DNA from: Ramlibacter sp.
GTDB lineage: Bacteria > Pseudomonadota > Gammaproteobacteria > Burkholderiales > Burkholderiaceae_C
Reading direction: 5' to 3'
Assembly: GCA_019635415.1 (NCBI GenBank)
Contig: JAHBZN010000005.1
Location: 62,001-126,000, forward strand
Length of the DNA: 64,000 nt
This document shows positions 23,199 to 32,081 of the stretch, piece by piece (position 1 is the first letter of the stretch; each line of letters opens with the position of its first letter). Made by a program: the position numbers and the translations under genes. The notes beneath the pieces were generated by a model. It ran no database searches, was not told the origin of the DNA, and was given only the letters and a program-made list of their open reading frames with translations.

Positions 23199-25361
23199 CT
23201 ACAGTCGGGCAATGGCCGCGCGGACTTCGTCCACGCTCAGCACTTCGGACAACACCACCGGCGCCGCGCCGGGCTTGTAGAACACATACACGGGCACGCC
23301 GTTACGCCCCAGGGTGCGCAGCGCGGCGGTGATGGCCGGGTCGCGGCGCGTCCAGTCGGCACGCAGCATCACCACTTTCTTGGCGTCCAGGTCGGTCAGC
23401 ACTTCGGTGTTGGCCAGCGTGGTCTTCTTGTTGTACTGGCAGGTCACGCACCAGGCGGCGGTGAAATCCACGAACACCGGCTGGCCCGCAGCCACCAGCT
23501 GGTCGACCCGGCCCGGCTCCCAGGCCTGCCAGCGCGACCCCGCCGCCACGGCCCCGGCTGCAGGCTGCCCTTGCGTAACAAAAGAGCCTGTAGCCCACGC
23601 CACGCCGGCCAGGGTTGCTATGGAAATGGCAGCGACAGTGAGCCGTGCGCGGCCGCGCAGCGTGAAGGCCCAGATCACCATGCTCAGACCCACCAGCAGG
23701 GCCAGCAGGGCGCCCGCGCCGTCGATGCCGCTTTGCTGGCCCAGCACCCAGACCAGCCAGGCCACCGTGGTGAACATCGGGAAGGCCATGAGCTTGCGGA
23801 ACGTGTCCATCCAGGCGCCGGGCCGCGGCAACATGCGCGCCACGGCCGGGACCCAACTCGCCAGCAGGTAGGGAATGGCCATGCCCAGGCCGATGGCGCC
23901 AAAGACCAGCAGGGCTTCGGCGGCGGGCAGTCCGATGGCGAAGCCCAGCGAGGCCCCCATGAACGGCGCGGTGCAGGGCGAAGCCACCGCCACCGCCAGC
24001 ACGCCCGACAGGAAGGCGTTGAGCGCGGGGTTGCGCGCCTCCAGGGCGGCCACTCCGGACGGCAGGAAGCTGCCGAATTCAAACACGCCCGCAAGATTGA
24101 GCCCGATCACGGTGAACAGCGCCGCCAGGGCAGCCACCACGGCGGGGGACTGCAGCTGGAAGCCCCAGCCCAGTTGCTCGCCCGCCGAACGCAACGCCAG
24201 CATCAGCGCGCCCAGGGCCAGGAAGGACACGATCACGCCGGCCGTGAAGGCCAGGCCGCTGATGCGGTGGGCGCGCCGGTCGTCGGCGTGCTGCGTGAAG
24301 CTCACCACCTTGATGGCCAGCACCGGAAACACGCAGGGCATGAGGTTCAGGATCAGGCCGCCCAGCAACGCGCCCAGCACGGCGGCCACCAGCGTGAGCG
24401 AGGGCCCGGCCGCGGGGAGCGCGGCATTCGCCTTGAGCGCGGCTTCCAGCGCCGGTGACACGGTGGCCGCGGCAGCCACCTGGGGCCAGGGGCCCAGCAC
24501 CTTGATGTCGGCCCGCCAGGCCTCGCGCCCGCCCTCGCCACCGGCGACCAGCACCACCGGCATGACCGACGGGCTGTTGCTGCGCTGCGACGACAGCGGA
24601 ACGTCGGCGGTCCAGACGGCGCCGTTCCAGGCCTGTTGGATAGGGGCCGCGGTTTCGATGACCTCGGGGGTTTCGGGGAAGAACTCCAGTGTCTTGCCGC
24701 GCAGGCTGACCGGCAGGCCCTGCACGCTGACTTTCAGGGTGTTGCCCTCGATGCGGATGCTGCTGTCGGGGCGGATGCCCCCGACGCTGCCCATCACTGG
24801 CCGGGGCTGGGCCTTGAACGCGGCCTCGAAGGCGGCGCCGTCCAGCGCCGTGGCACTGCGCAGTGGCAGCTTGAGCGCGAAGCTGCCCTCTTCGGGGATG
24901 CATTCCTTGCGGCATACCAGCCAGGCGGCGTGCAGCTTGATCTCGAGATCCTGGGCAAGCAGTCCGGGCTTGAATTCCGGGGTGATGGTCAGCGGCACCG
25001 GCAGCAGCACGGTGTTCTCGTAGCCGTAGTTGGCCAGGTTGCCGATGGGGATCTTTTTCGGGGCCGGCCAGGCGATGTCACCGGCCATCACGCCCGGCGG
25101 CAGCGTCCATTCGAGCTGGGTCGGCAGGCCGGAGTCGCCCGAGTTCTTCCAGTAGGTGTGCCACTCGGGCTTGTGGGTGAGCCGCAATCCCACCCAGACG
25201 GTGTTCCCCGCCGCCACGCCATCGGGGGCGTGCGCCAGGAGCTGCGCCTGCACCTGCTCGGTGATGACCTCCGATTTGACGGTGTTTTGGGCCGTAGCGC
25301 CCGTGGACAGGGCGCTGGACGCTATGAAAACAAGAGCAAAAAGGAGGCGTTGGAGGGTCAT
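23199..25361 (-). CDS. dsbD: Thiol:disulfide interchange protein DsbD (cytochrome c biogenesis / ScsB-like)
   Basis: DsbD moves electrons from cytoplasmic thioredoxin across the inner membrane to periplasmic reductases. The 720-residue protein has a signal peptide, an N-terminal immunoglobulin-like domain with Cys150 and Cys154 (AAWLVCRKECIPEEG), a multi-span core with the two paired cysteines (LNLMPCVFPVLAIK and VASPCTAPFMGASLG), and a C-terminal thioredoxin domain (VDFTAAWCVTCQYNKKTT). It is longer than E. coli DsbD (565). Two repeat elements are built into the gene: one encodes the signal peptide and one a late transmembrane/linker segment. Confidence 0.94.
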   Translation of the reverse strand: MTLQRLLFALVFIASSALSTGATAQNTVKSEVITEQVQAQLLAHAPDGVAAGNTVWVGLRLTHKPEWHTYWKNSGDSGLPTQLEWTLPPGVMAGDIAWPAPKKIPIGNLANYGYENTVLLPVPLTITPEFKPGLLAQDLEIKLHAAWLVCRKECIPEEGSFALKLPLRSATALDGAAFEAAFKAQPRPVMGSVGGIRPDSSIRIEGNTLKVSVQGLPVSLRGKTLEFFPETPEVIETAAPIQQAWNGAVWTADVPLSSQRSNSPSVMPVVLVAGGEGGREAWRADIKVLGPWPQVAAAATVSPALEAALKANAALPAAGPSLTLVAAVLGALLGGLILNLMPCVFPVLAIKVVSFTQHADDRRAHRISGLAFTAGVIVSFLALGALMLALRSAGEQLGWGFQLQSPAVVAALAALFTVIGLNLAGVFEFGSFLPSGVAALEARNPALNAFLSGVLAVAVASPCTAPFMGASLGFAIGLPAAEALLVFGAIGLGMAIPYLLASWVPAVARMLPRPGAWMDTFRKLMAFPMFTTVAWLVWVLGQQSGIDGAGALLALLVGLSMVIWAFTLRGRARLTVAAISIATLAGVAWATGSFVTQGQPAAGAVAAGSRWQAWEPGRVDQLVAAGQPVFVDFTAAWCVTCQYNKKTTLANTEVLTDLDAKKVVMLRADWTRRDPAITAALRTLGRNGVPVYVFYKPGAAPVVLSEVLSVDEVRAAIARL
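23577..23636 (-). repeat. Bipartite hairpin repeat, copy D, inside dsbD
   Basis: On the minus strand it reads GCTGCCATTTCCATAGCAAC, then GGCCGGCGTGG, then GTGGGCTACAGGCTC. It aligns with copy B nearly base for base, including GGGCTACAG. It is translated in frame as AAISIATLAGVAWATGSF, between the membrane core and the thioredoxin domain. Confidence 0.6.
25284..25340 (-). repeat. Bipartite hairpin repeat, copy E, encoding the DsbD signal peptide
   Basis: On the minus strand it reads TTTGCTCTTGTTTTCATAGC, followed by CAGCGCCCTGTCCACGGGCGC and TACGGCCCAAAAC. The two hairpins and the GGGC-CTAC-GCCC pattern match the family. It is translated as FALVFIASSALSTGATAQN, which is the hydrophobic core and cleavage region of the signal peptide. 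Confidence 0.6.
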
Positions 25362-25415
25362 GACCGTTGTGGGAGCCGCCGTGCGGCCCGAAGTTCCTTG
25401 GCGGCCACGCCGCGC

Positions 25416-26156
25416 TCAGGCAAAGCCCAGCACCACGCGCCGGGTGCTGGCGGATTTTTTCTCGATCTTGGTCACCACCACGGTCCCGATTTCGGCCGTG
25501 TTGGCCACGTGGGTGCCGCCGCAGGGCTGCAGGTCGATGAGGTCGGTCGCGCCGATGCGGATGGTTCTTACCACGCCGCTGCCGCGTGGCGGGCTCACGC
25601 TCATGCTCTTGACCAGCGCCGGGTTGGCGTCGAGTTCGGCATCGCTGATCTCGCCCACGGCAACCGGATGGCCGGCCGCGACGAGGGCGGCGATGCCGGC
25701 GGTCAGGGCTTCCTTGTCCAGCGGGTCGGTCATGTTGAAGTCCAGCCGCGCGTAGTCGGGTGTGATGGAGCAGCCGTTGACGAGCTGCGGCACCAGGTGG
25801 CACAGCAGGTGGGTGGTGGTGTGAAAGCGCATCAGCCGATGGCGCCGGGCCCAGTCGATGCGCGCGGTGACGGTGTCGCCCTGCTTCAATTTTGATAGCG
25901 CAATATGCCCATCTGGTGAGGGCTGGTGGCAGATATCTTGGGTGGGCTTGCCCTCGGCGTCCTTGCCCTTGCGGGTGTCGGCGATGGCCAGCTCGGTGCC
26001 GTCGGACAGCACCAGCCAGCCGCTGTCGCCGGCCTGGCCGCCGCCCAGCGGGTAGAACACGGTTCGGTCCAGCACGATGCCGGCGTCGGTGATGGCCGTC
26101 ACCACGGCCGTGCATTCGGTCTGGTAGGCGTCTTGGCGAAACAGGTCTTGGGTCAT
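25416..26156 (-). CDS. alaX: Alanyl-tRNA editing protein (AlaX type)
   Basis: This 246-residue free-standing editing domain hydrolyses mischarged Ser- or Gly-tRNA(Ala). The zinc ligands are seen as HTTTH (MRFHTTTHLLCHL) and Cys...His in LQPCGGTHVANTAEIG. The N-terminal FYPLGGGQAGDSGWL loop is characteristic of the AlaX-M type. The segment QPSPDGHIALSKLK is not part of the usual fold and is encoded by an in-frame hairpin repeat. It lies 54 bp upstream of dsbD on the same strand. Confidence 0.93.
   Translation of the reverse strand: MTQDLFRQDAYQTECTAVVTAITDAGIVLDRTVFYPLGGGQAGDSGWLVLSDGTELAIADTRKGKDAEGKPTQDICHQPSPDGHIALSKLKQGDTVTARIDWARRHRLMRFHTTTHLLCHLVPQLVNGCSITPDYARLDFNMTDPLDKEALTAGIAALVAAGHPVAVGEISDAELDANPALVKSMSVSPPRGSGVVRTIRIGATDLIDLQPCGGTHVANTAEIGTVVVTKIEKKSASTRRVVLGFA
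25882..25935 (+). repeat. Bipartite hairpin repeat, copy F, inside alaX
   Basis: TGCTTCAATTTTGATAGCGC (25882-25901) then ATGCCCATCTGGTGAGGGCT. It aligns with copy B through TGCT...ATAGC, TGCCC and AGGGCT. Read on the opposite strand it encodes an in-frame insertion between the HQ and GDTV of AlaX. Confidence 0.55.
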
Positions 26157-26201
26157 CGGGCGATGGTAGCCAATCGCGCCCGGACCTGCAGGCGCAGCGG
26201 T

Positions 26202-27128
26202 TCAGCGCGTGGCGCGGCCAAAAAGCTGATGCACCAGCGCGCGCAGCCACTGGTGAGCCGGGTCCTGGGCGGTGCTGGCGTGCCAGACCAGCCGCACCTC
26301 GTAGCGCGGCGCGGCGGCGCGCGGCAGCTCCCAGACGCGCAGTTCATGGCGCTGGCGCAGGTTGGCGGCATACATCTCGGGCACGATGGTCAGCAGGTCG
26401 GTGTTGAGCGCGAGCTCGGGCAGGGCGCCGAAATGCCGGGCGCGCAGCACGATGCGGTCGGCCAGCTTCATGCGCACCAGCATCTGCTCCACGCTGCCAT
26501 GAAAGGTGGCCGTTGGCGCGGCCACCACCAGCGAGGCTTCGGCCAGCTGGCGTGGCGTCAGCGTGCGTCCGGCCCGCCCGGACGCCGGCAGCCAGCCGGC
26601 CGAGGTCATGGCCACATAGTGTTCGCTGAACAGCAGGTCGGCGCGCACGCCCTGATGGCGCGGCTGCAGGATGCCGATGGCCAGGTCGATGTCGCGCGCC
26701 TCCAGCGCGGCTGGCACGTCGTCGGCCGCTACCGAGATGTTGGACAGCCGGGCCAGCGGTGCCTGCTGGCGCAGGGCGGCGGCCAGCGGGGGCAGGAACA
26801 TCATCTCGCCCAGGTCGGACAGCGACAGCCGCCAGCGCATGGCGCTGCGCGCGGGATCGAACTCCTCGCGCCCGGTCACCACGGTTTCCAGGGACTGCAG
26901 CTGGGCCTGGACCTCGGGGGCCAGCTTTTCGCACAGCCGCGTGGGCTTGAGCCCGGCCGGCGATCGGACGAAAAGCTCGTCCTCGAAATAGTCGCGCAGC
27001 CGCGCCAGGGCGTTGCTCGTCGCCGGCTGCGACAGCGACAAGGCCTTGCCCGCCGCGGTCACCGAGCCGGTGCGGTGAATGGCGGCCAGCACGCGCAGCA
27101 GGTTGAGGTCCAGTTGCCTGAAGTTCAT
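26202..27128 (-). CDS. LysR family transcriptional regulator
   Basis: This 308-residue regulator has MNFRQLDLNLLRVLAAIHRT, then SVTAAGKALSLSQPATSNAL and LRDYFEDELFVRSPAGLKPT, typical of the NodD/NahR-like LysR branch, with a C-terminal effector domain (RWRLSLSDLGEMMFLPPL). It is divergent from iorA, with a 134-bp spacer to the chosen iorA start, so it probably controls indolepyruvate oxidoreductase and perhaps the TRAP genes in response to an aromatic amino-acid metabolite. The effector is inferred. Confidence 0.93.
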   Translation of the reverse strand: MNFRQLDLNLLRVLAAIHRTGSVTAAGKALSLSQPATSNALARLRDYFEDELFVRSPAGLKPTRLCEKLAPEVQAQLQSLETVVTGREEFDPARSAMRWRLSLSDLGEMMFLPPLAAALRQQAPLARLSNISVAADDVPAALEARDIDLAIGILQPRHQGVRADLLFSEHYVAMTSAGWLPASGRAGRTLTPRQLAEASLVVAAPTATFHGSVEQMLVRMKLADRIVLRARHFGALPELALNTDLLTIVPEMYAANLRQRHELRVWELPRAAAPRYEVRLVWHASTAQDPAHQWLRALVHQLFGRATR

Positions 27129-27262
27129 GGCGGCATGTGAAAAAAGGGCTCAGGGTTCCCCCGGATTATCCATCCTGTGAATGGGGCGAATCCAAACAAT
27201 CCATTGGGCAAATGCCGATCCATTGCCTAGATTGCGGGGCTGTACATCGAGGAGACACGCTC

Positions 27263-29410
27263 TTGGAGCGCTCATTCCATCAAGAAATCCAGGCCCTCAA
27301 GCTTGGCGCGGGCGAGACCTTCCACGGCGAGGGCATCCTGGCGGTCACCAAGGCGCTGCTGCAGTCCGGTGTGACCTATGTCGGCGGCTATCAGGGCTCG
27401 CCCATTTCCCATTTGCTCGACGTCATGGTTCAGGCTCGCGACTACCTCGACGAGCTGGGCGTGCATGTCGAGGCCTGCACCAATGAAAGCTCGGCCGCCG
27501 CCATGCTGGCCGCCTCCATCATGTACCCGGTGCGCGGCGCGGTGACGTGGAAATCGGTGGTTGGCACCAACGTGGCGTCGGACGCGCTCAGCAACCTGGC
27601 GTCGCCCGGTGTCATGGGCGGGGCGCTGATCGTGGTGGGCGAAGACTATGGCGAGGGGGCCAGCGTGATCCAGGAGCGCACCCACGCGTTCGCGCTCAAG
27701 TCGGCCTTGTGGCTCATGGACCCGCGGCCCAACCTGCCCAGCATCGTGCGCATGACGCAGAAGGCCTTCGAGCTGTCGGAAGCGTCGAACACCCCGGTGA
27801 TGATGGAGCTGCGCATCCGCACCTGCCATGTGCAGGGCAGCTTCACGGCCAGCGACAACATCGCGCCGGCCATTTCAGGGCGTCACCGGCAGCAGCAGGC
27901 CGCCGGATTCAGCTACGACCGGCTTTCACACCCGCCGGCCACGTTCCGCCACGAGAAGCTCAAGTACGAGGTGCGCATGCCCGCCGCGCGCCGCTTCATC
28001 GAGGAGGAAGGGCTCAACGAGCAGTTTGACGGCGAGCATGGCACGGTGGGTCTGATCGTCCAGGGCGGGCTGTACAACACCACCCTGCGGGCGCTGCAGC
28101 AGGCCGGCCTGGCCGACAGTGCCGGGCATTCCCGGATTCCGCTGCTGGTGCTGAACGTGGTCTATCCCCTGGTGCCGGGCCAGATCGCCGGCTTCTGCGC
28201 CGGCAAGCAGGCCGTGCTGGTGGTGGAGGAAGGCCAGCCCGAGTTCATCGAGCAGGACGTGGCAACGTTGCTGCGCCGCGCCGACCTGCCCACGCGCCTG
28301 CATGGCAAGGACCTGCTGCCCATGGGGGGCGAATACACCGCCGAGCTGATCCTCAAGGGCGTGCTGGGCTTCGTGGCCGAGCATCTGCCCACGGTCGATA
28401 CCGCGCCCGGTCACGGCTACGGGTCGGCGCTGGCGGCGGTGCGCCAGCAGGCGGCGGTGGCGCTGGGCGGCGGTGTGCCGGCGCGGCCACCCAATTTCTG
28501 CACGGGCTGCCCGGAGCGGCCGGTGTTCGCGGCGCTCAAGCTGGTGGAGCGCGAGGTGGGCAAGCTGCACATCTCCACCGACATCGGTTGCCATTCGTTC
28601 GCCACCTTCGAGCCCTTCTCGTTCGGCAACTCCATTCTTGGCTATGGCATGAGCATGGCTTCGAGCGCGGCGGTGAAGAATTTCTCGGCCCGCCGGCCCA
28701 TCGCCATCATGGGCGACGGCGGCTTCTGGCACAACGGCCTGCTGTCCGGCGTGAGCTCCACGCTGTTGAACCAGGGCGACGGCATCCTGGTCATCATGAA
28801 GAACGGCTACACCTCGGCCACCGGCACGCAGGAGACCATGTCCACCCCGCTGTCCGAGGCCAAGCGCGTGGCCGAAGGCTCCAGTGCAACGGCGGACGAG
28901 GTGACCATCGAGAACACCCTCAAGGGCATGGGGGTGAAGTGGCTCAAGACCGTGCACAACTACCGCGTGGGGCAGGTGCGTGACCTGCTGAAGGAAGCCG
29001 TCAACTCGCCCTTCAAGGGCCTCAAGGTGGTGATTGCCGAGGGAGAGTGCCAGCTGGAGCGCCAGCGCCGGCTCAAGCCCATCCGCGCACGACGCCTCAA
29101 GGAGGGTTTGCGCACGGTGCGCACGCGCTATGGCGTGGACGAAGACACCTGCACCGGCGATCACTCGTGCATCCGGCTGTCGGGCTGCCCCACGCTCACG
29201 GTCAAGCCTTCCAGCGACCCGCTGCGGCGCGAGCCCGTGGCCCATGTGACCAACGGCTGCGTGGGCTGCGGACTGTGCGGCGAGGTGGCCGACGCCGCCG
29301 TGCTGTGCCCGAGCTTCCACAAGATCGAGATCGTGACCCACCCCAGCTTCTGGGACCGCTTGACTGACCGGTTCAACCGGTTCTTCATCGGCCTGCTGCA
29401 ACCGGCATGA
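27263..29410 (+). CDS. iorA: Indolepyruvate ferredoxin oxidoreductase, alpha (TPP/ferredoxin) subunit
   Basis: IorA oxidatively decarboxylates aryl pyruvates from aromatic amino-acid transamination to aryl-acetyl-CoA. The 715-residue protein has the pyrimidine-binding half (TYVGGYQGSPISHLLD), a TPP/Mg site (IMGDGGFWHNGLLSG... NGYTSATGTQE), TGCPERPVFAAL, and C-terminal iron-sulfur cysteines (CTGDHSCIRLSGCP and NGCVGCGLCGEVADAAVLCP). TTG 27263 is chosen because GAGGAG lies 8 bases upstream and homologues begin near here; the frame opens earlier at 27137 without support. It forms an operon with iorB. Confidence 0.92.
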   Translation: MERSFHQEIQALKLGAGETFHGEGILAVTKALLQSGVTYVGGYQGSPISHLLDVMVQARDYLDELGVHVEACTNESSAAAMLAASIMYPVRGAVTWKSVVGTNVASDALSNLASPGVMGGALIVVGEDYGEGASVIQERTHAFALKSALWLMDPRPNLPSIVRMTQKAFELSEASNTPVMMELRIRTCHVQGSFTASDNIAPAISGRHRQQQAAGFSYDRLSHPPATFRHEKLKYEVRMPAARRFIEEEGLNEQFDGEHGTVGLIVQGGLYNTTLRALQQAGLADSAGHSRIPLLVLNVVYPLVPGQIAGFCAGKQAVLVVEEGQPEFIEQDVATLLRRADLPTRLHGKDLLPMGGEYTAELILKGVLGFVAEHLPTVDTAPGHGYGSALAAVRQQAAVALGGGVPARPPNFCTGCPERPVFAALKLVEREVGKLHISTDIGCHSFATFEPFSFGNSILGYGMSMASSAAVKNFSARRPIAIMGDGGFWHNGLLSGVSSTLLNQGDGILVIMKNGYTSATGTQETMSTPLSEAKRVAEGSSATADEVTIENTLKGMGVKWLKTVHNYRVGQVRDLLKEAVNSPFKGLKVVIAEGECQLERQRRLKPIRARRLKEGLRTVRTRYGVDEDTCTGDHSCIRLSGCPTLTVKPSSDPLRREPVAHVTNGCVGCGLCGEVADAAVLCPSFHKIEIVTHPSFWDRLTDRFNRFFIGLLQPA

Positions 29411-29420
29411 GGCGTTGCGC

Positions 29421-30992
29421 ATGAGTTCCCCAAACACACCTTGCTGCGTTCTCGTGGCAGCACTTGGCGGCGAGGGCGGCGGCGTCCTGGCCGACTGGCT
29501 GGTGCAGTGCGCGCTGAATGCGGGCCTGCCGGTGCAGGCCACCTCCGTGCCGGGCGTGGCCCAGCGCACGGGCGCCACCAGCTATTACCTGGAGTGGCTC
29601 CCGCAACCCCTGGCCCCAGGCGCCCAGGCGCCGGTATTCGCGCTCACCCCGGTGCCGGGCTGCGTGGATGTGGTGATCGCCAGCGAACTGCTGGAGGCGG
29701 CACGCATGGTCGAGCGCGGTTTTGTCAACAGCCGCACCACGCTGATCGCATCGACCCATCGCGTCTACACCACCCTGGAAAAAATGCACATGGCCGACGG
29801 GCGGCAGGACCCGCAGCGTCTGGCCGGCGCCGCGCGGTCGCTCGCCGGGCGAGCTGTGCTGTTCGACATGGAGGCGGTCACGGTGCGTGCCGGCACGGTG
29901 GTCTCGGCCGTCATGTTCGGCGCCCTGTCGGGCGCGGGTGTTCTGCCCTGGCCGCGCGAGGCCTGCGAAGCCGTGATCCGGGGTTCAGGCAAGGGCGTGG
30001 AGGCGAGTCTTGCGGGTTTTGCAGCCGCCCACGAGGCCGCCAGTCGGCCCATGCCGGCCGAAACCCGGGTGTCCCCCGATGCCCTGCAGGTGCTTGCGCA
30101 GGCGAACCTGCCGGTGGCCCTGCGTGAAGCCTGGAGCACCCGCCTGGCAGGCTGGCCCGCCACCGTGCAAGCCCTGGCCGCGCACGGAGCGCTGCGCTGC
30201 CGCGATTACCAGCACGAGGCCTATGCCGCGGATTTCCTCGATCGTGTGCAGGCCCTGGTCCAGGCATCGCCGGAGCCTACCGAAGCGCTGGACGAAGCTG
30301 TCCGTCAACTGGCGCTGTGGATGTGCTTCGAGGATGTGATCCGGGTGGCCGACCTCAAGACCCGCCGCGGCCGCTACGAACGCGTGCGGGCCGAGGCCCA
30401 GGCGCGAGCAGGGGATGTGGTGCGCGTGACCGAGCATTTCAAGCCCGGCATCGACGAGGTGGCGGCGGTCCTGCCGCGGGCCCTGGGCCATGGACTGATG
30501 GCGCTGGCCGGGCGCCGCGGCTGGCTGGGCCGGGTCCACGTGGGCCTGCACATCCGTTCCACCAGCTTGTGGGGCTACCTGATGCTACGTTGTCTGGCGC
30601 GGCTGCGCCCGCTGCGGCCGCGGTCCCTGCGGTATGCGCAGGAACACGAGGCGCTGGCGGTCTGGCTGGCGGCGCTTCAGCAGGCGCTGCCCCGGTCTCG
30701 CGAGTTTGCGCAGGCACTTGCCGGCCTGCCGCAGGTGCTCAAGGGCTATGGCGACACCCAGGTGCGGGGGCGCCAGAACTATGGGCGCCTGTGGGCCGCG
30801 TGCGTCGCTCCTGCGCTGTCCGGCATCCACGACATGCAGGCCGCCGCCGAAGGCCTGCGCGAGGCCCTCTCGGCAACGCTGGCCGACCCCGAGGGCCGGC
30901 TCAACGCCAAGCCGGTGCCTGCCGGCCAGGTTCGGCCGGTGTTCTGGGCGACACCGCTGCAAAGGGAAAACACCCTCCCCCCCGCCCCGTGA
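29421..30992 (+). CDS. iorB: Indolepyruvate oxidoreductase beta subunit with C-terminal extension
   Basis: This 523-residue protein has the gamma/beta-type pyruvate oxidoreductase domain in the first ~190 residues (VLVAALGGEGGGVLADWLVQ, VPGVAQRTGATSYYLEWLP, GFVNSRTTLIASTHRVYTTL). A long alpha-helical C-terminal part follows (LWMCFEDVIRVADLKTRRGR, LPRALGHGLMALAGRRGWLG), corresponding to the DUF6537-type extension seen in proteobacterial fused IorB. Archaeal IorB has only the first part. The start is ATG 29421, 10 bp after iorA; this subunit completes the enzyme. Confidence 0.88.
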   Translation: MSSPNTPCCVLVAALGGEGGGVLADWLVQCALNAGLPVQATSVPGVAQRTGATSYYLEWLPQPLAPGAQAPVFALTPVPGCVDVVIASELLEAARMVERGFVNSRTTLIASTHRVYTTLEKMHMADGRQDPQRLAGAARSLAGRAVLFDMEAVTVRAGTVVSAVMFGALSGAGVLPWPREACEAVIRGSGKGVEASLAGFAAAHEAASRPMPAETRVSPDALQVLAQANLPVALREAWSTRLAGWPATVQALAAHGALRCRDYQHEAYAADFLDRVQALVQASPEPTEALDEAVRQLALWMCFEDVIRVADLKTRRGRYERVRAEAQARAGDVVRVTEHFKPGIDEVAAVLPRALGHGLMALAGRRGWLGRVHVGLHIRSTSLWGYLMLRCLARLRPLRPRSLRYAQEHEALAVWLAALQQALPRSREFAQALAGLPQVLKGYGDTQVRGRQNYGRLWAACVAPALSGIHDMQAAAEGLREALSATLADPEGRLNAKPVPAGQVRPVFWATPLQRENTLPPAP

Positions 30993-31049
30993 ATGCCGTG
31001 ATCATGCGACTGCATTTTGATTACTTTTAATAACCATAGGAGACGACAC

Positions 31050-32081
31050 ATGAACCCGAAATTCCAGACTCCCCTTCGCGCCGTGGCCGTCGCGGCGCTG
31101 GCCTTTGCTGCCCTTGGGGCGCAGGCCCAGGACAAGACGGTCGAGCTCAAGTTTGCCCACTGGCTGCCGGGCACGCATCCGCTGGCCAAGACCGGCTTCG
31201 AGCCCTGGGCCAAGTCGGTCGAGGCGGCCTCCAAGGGCTCGATCAAGGTGCTGTTCTTCCCCGCCCAGCAGTTGGGCAAGGCGGCCGATCACTACGACAT
31301 GGCACGCGACGGCATTGCCGACCTGACCTGGGTCAACCCCGGCTACCAGGCGGGCCGCTTCCCGATGATCGCGGTGGGTGAGTTGCCCTTTCTCATCGCC
31401 AAACCCGGTCCGGGCTCAGCGGCGCTGGACCACTGGTACCGCAAGTACGCCGGCACCGAGATGAAGGACGTGAAGTTCTGCTTCGCGCATGTGCACGTGG
31501 GCACGATCCACTCCAAGGCCCCCATCACCGATCCGGGTCAGCTCAAGGGCATGAAGATCCGCTCGGCCAATGGCACGGTGGCCCAGACCATGACGCTGCT
31601 GGGCGCGACCAATGTCCAGGTGTCGGCGCCCGAGGCGCGGGATGCGCTGGACAAGGGCGTGGCCGATGCCATCACTTTCCCGTGGAATTCCATCATCACC
31701 TTCGGCATCGACAAGGCTGTCAAGTACCACACGGACATGCGCCTGTACGCGTCCGACTTTGTCTGGGTGCTGAACAAGGGCTGGTATGACAAGCTGGCCG
31801 CGGGACAGAAGAAAGTCATCGACGACCACTGCAGCAACGAATGGGCAGGCAAGGTCGGCGCGGCCTGGGGCGACAACGAGGACTCGGGTGAAGGCAAGAT
31901 GGAAAAGATCCCCGGCCACACCATCGTCAAGATCACGCCGGCCCAGCTCGATGCCTGGAAGAAGGCGACGGAGCCGGTGTATACCCAGTGGGTGGCGGAG
32001 GCGGGCAAAGCCGGCGTCAATGGCAAGCAGGCGCTCGATGACCTGAAGGCCGAGCTGGCCACGCGCAAGGCCGGCAACTGA
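31050..32081 (+). CDS. dctP: TRAP transporter substrate-binding protein (DctP family)
   Basis: This 343-residue periplasmic receptor has a signal peptide (RAVAVAALAFAALGAQAQ) and DctP features: LKFAHWLPGTHPLAKTGFEP, GIADLTWVNPGYQAGRFPM, KGMKIRSANGTVAQTMTLLG and AITFPWNSIITFGIDKAV. It feeds the DctQ-DctM proteins encoded directly downstream. AGGAGA precedes ATG 31050. The ligand is probably an organic or aromatic acid; proximity to iorAB suggests an aryl-acid substrate, but that is inference. Confidence 0.93.
   Translation: MNPKFQTPLRAVAVAALAFAALGAQAQDKTVELKFAHWLPGTHPLAKTGFEPWAKSVEAASKGSIKVLFFPAQQLGKAADHYDMARDGIADLTWVNPGYQAGRFPMIAVGELPFLIAKPGPGSAALDHWYRKYAGTEMKDVKFCFAHVHVGTIHSKAPITDPGQLKGMKIRSANGTVAQTMTLLGATNVQVSAPEARDALDKGVADAITFPWNSIITFGIDKAVKYHTDMRLYASDFVWVLNKGWYDKLAAGQKKVIDDHCSNEWAGKVGAAWGDNEDSGEGKMEKIPGHTIVKITPAQLDAWKKATEPVYTQWVAEAGKAGVNGKQALDDLKAELATRKAGN

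Noticed and set aside
27926..29578. 550-codon open frame opposite iorA
   Set aside because: Antisense shadow spanning the iorA/iorB junction; composition is histidine/glutamine/arginine-biased as expected for a shadow.
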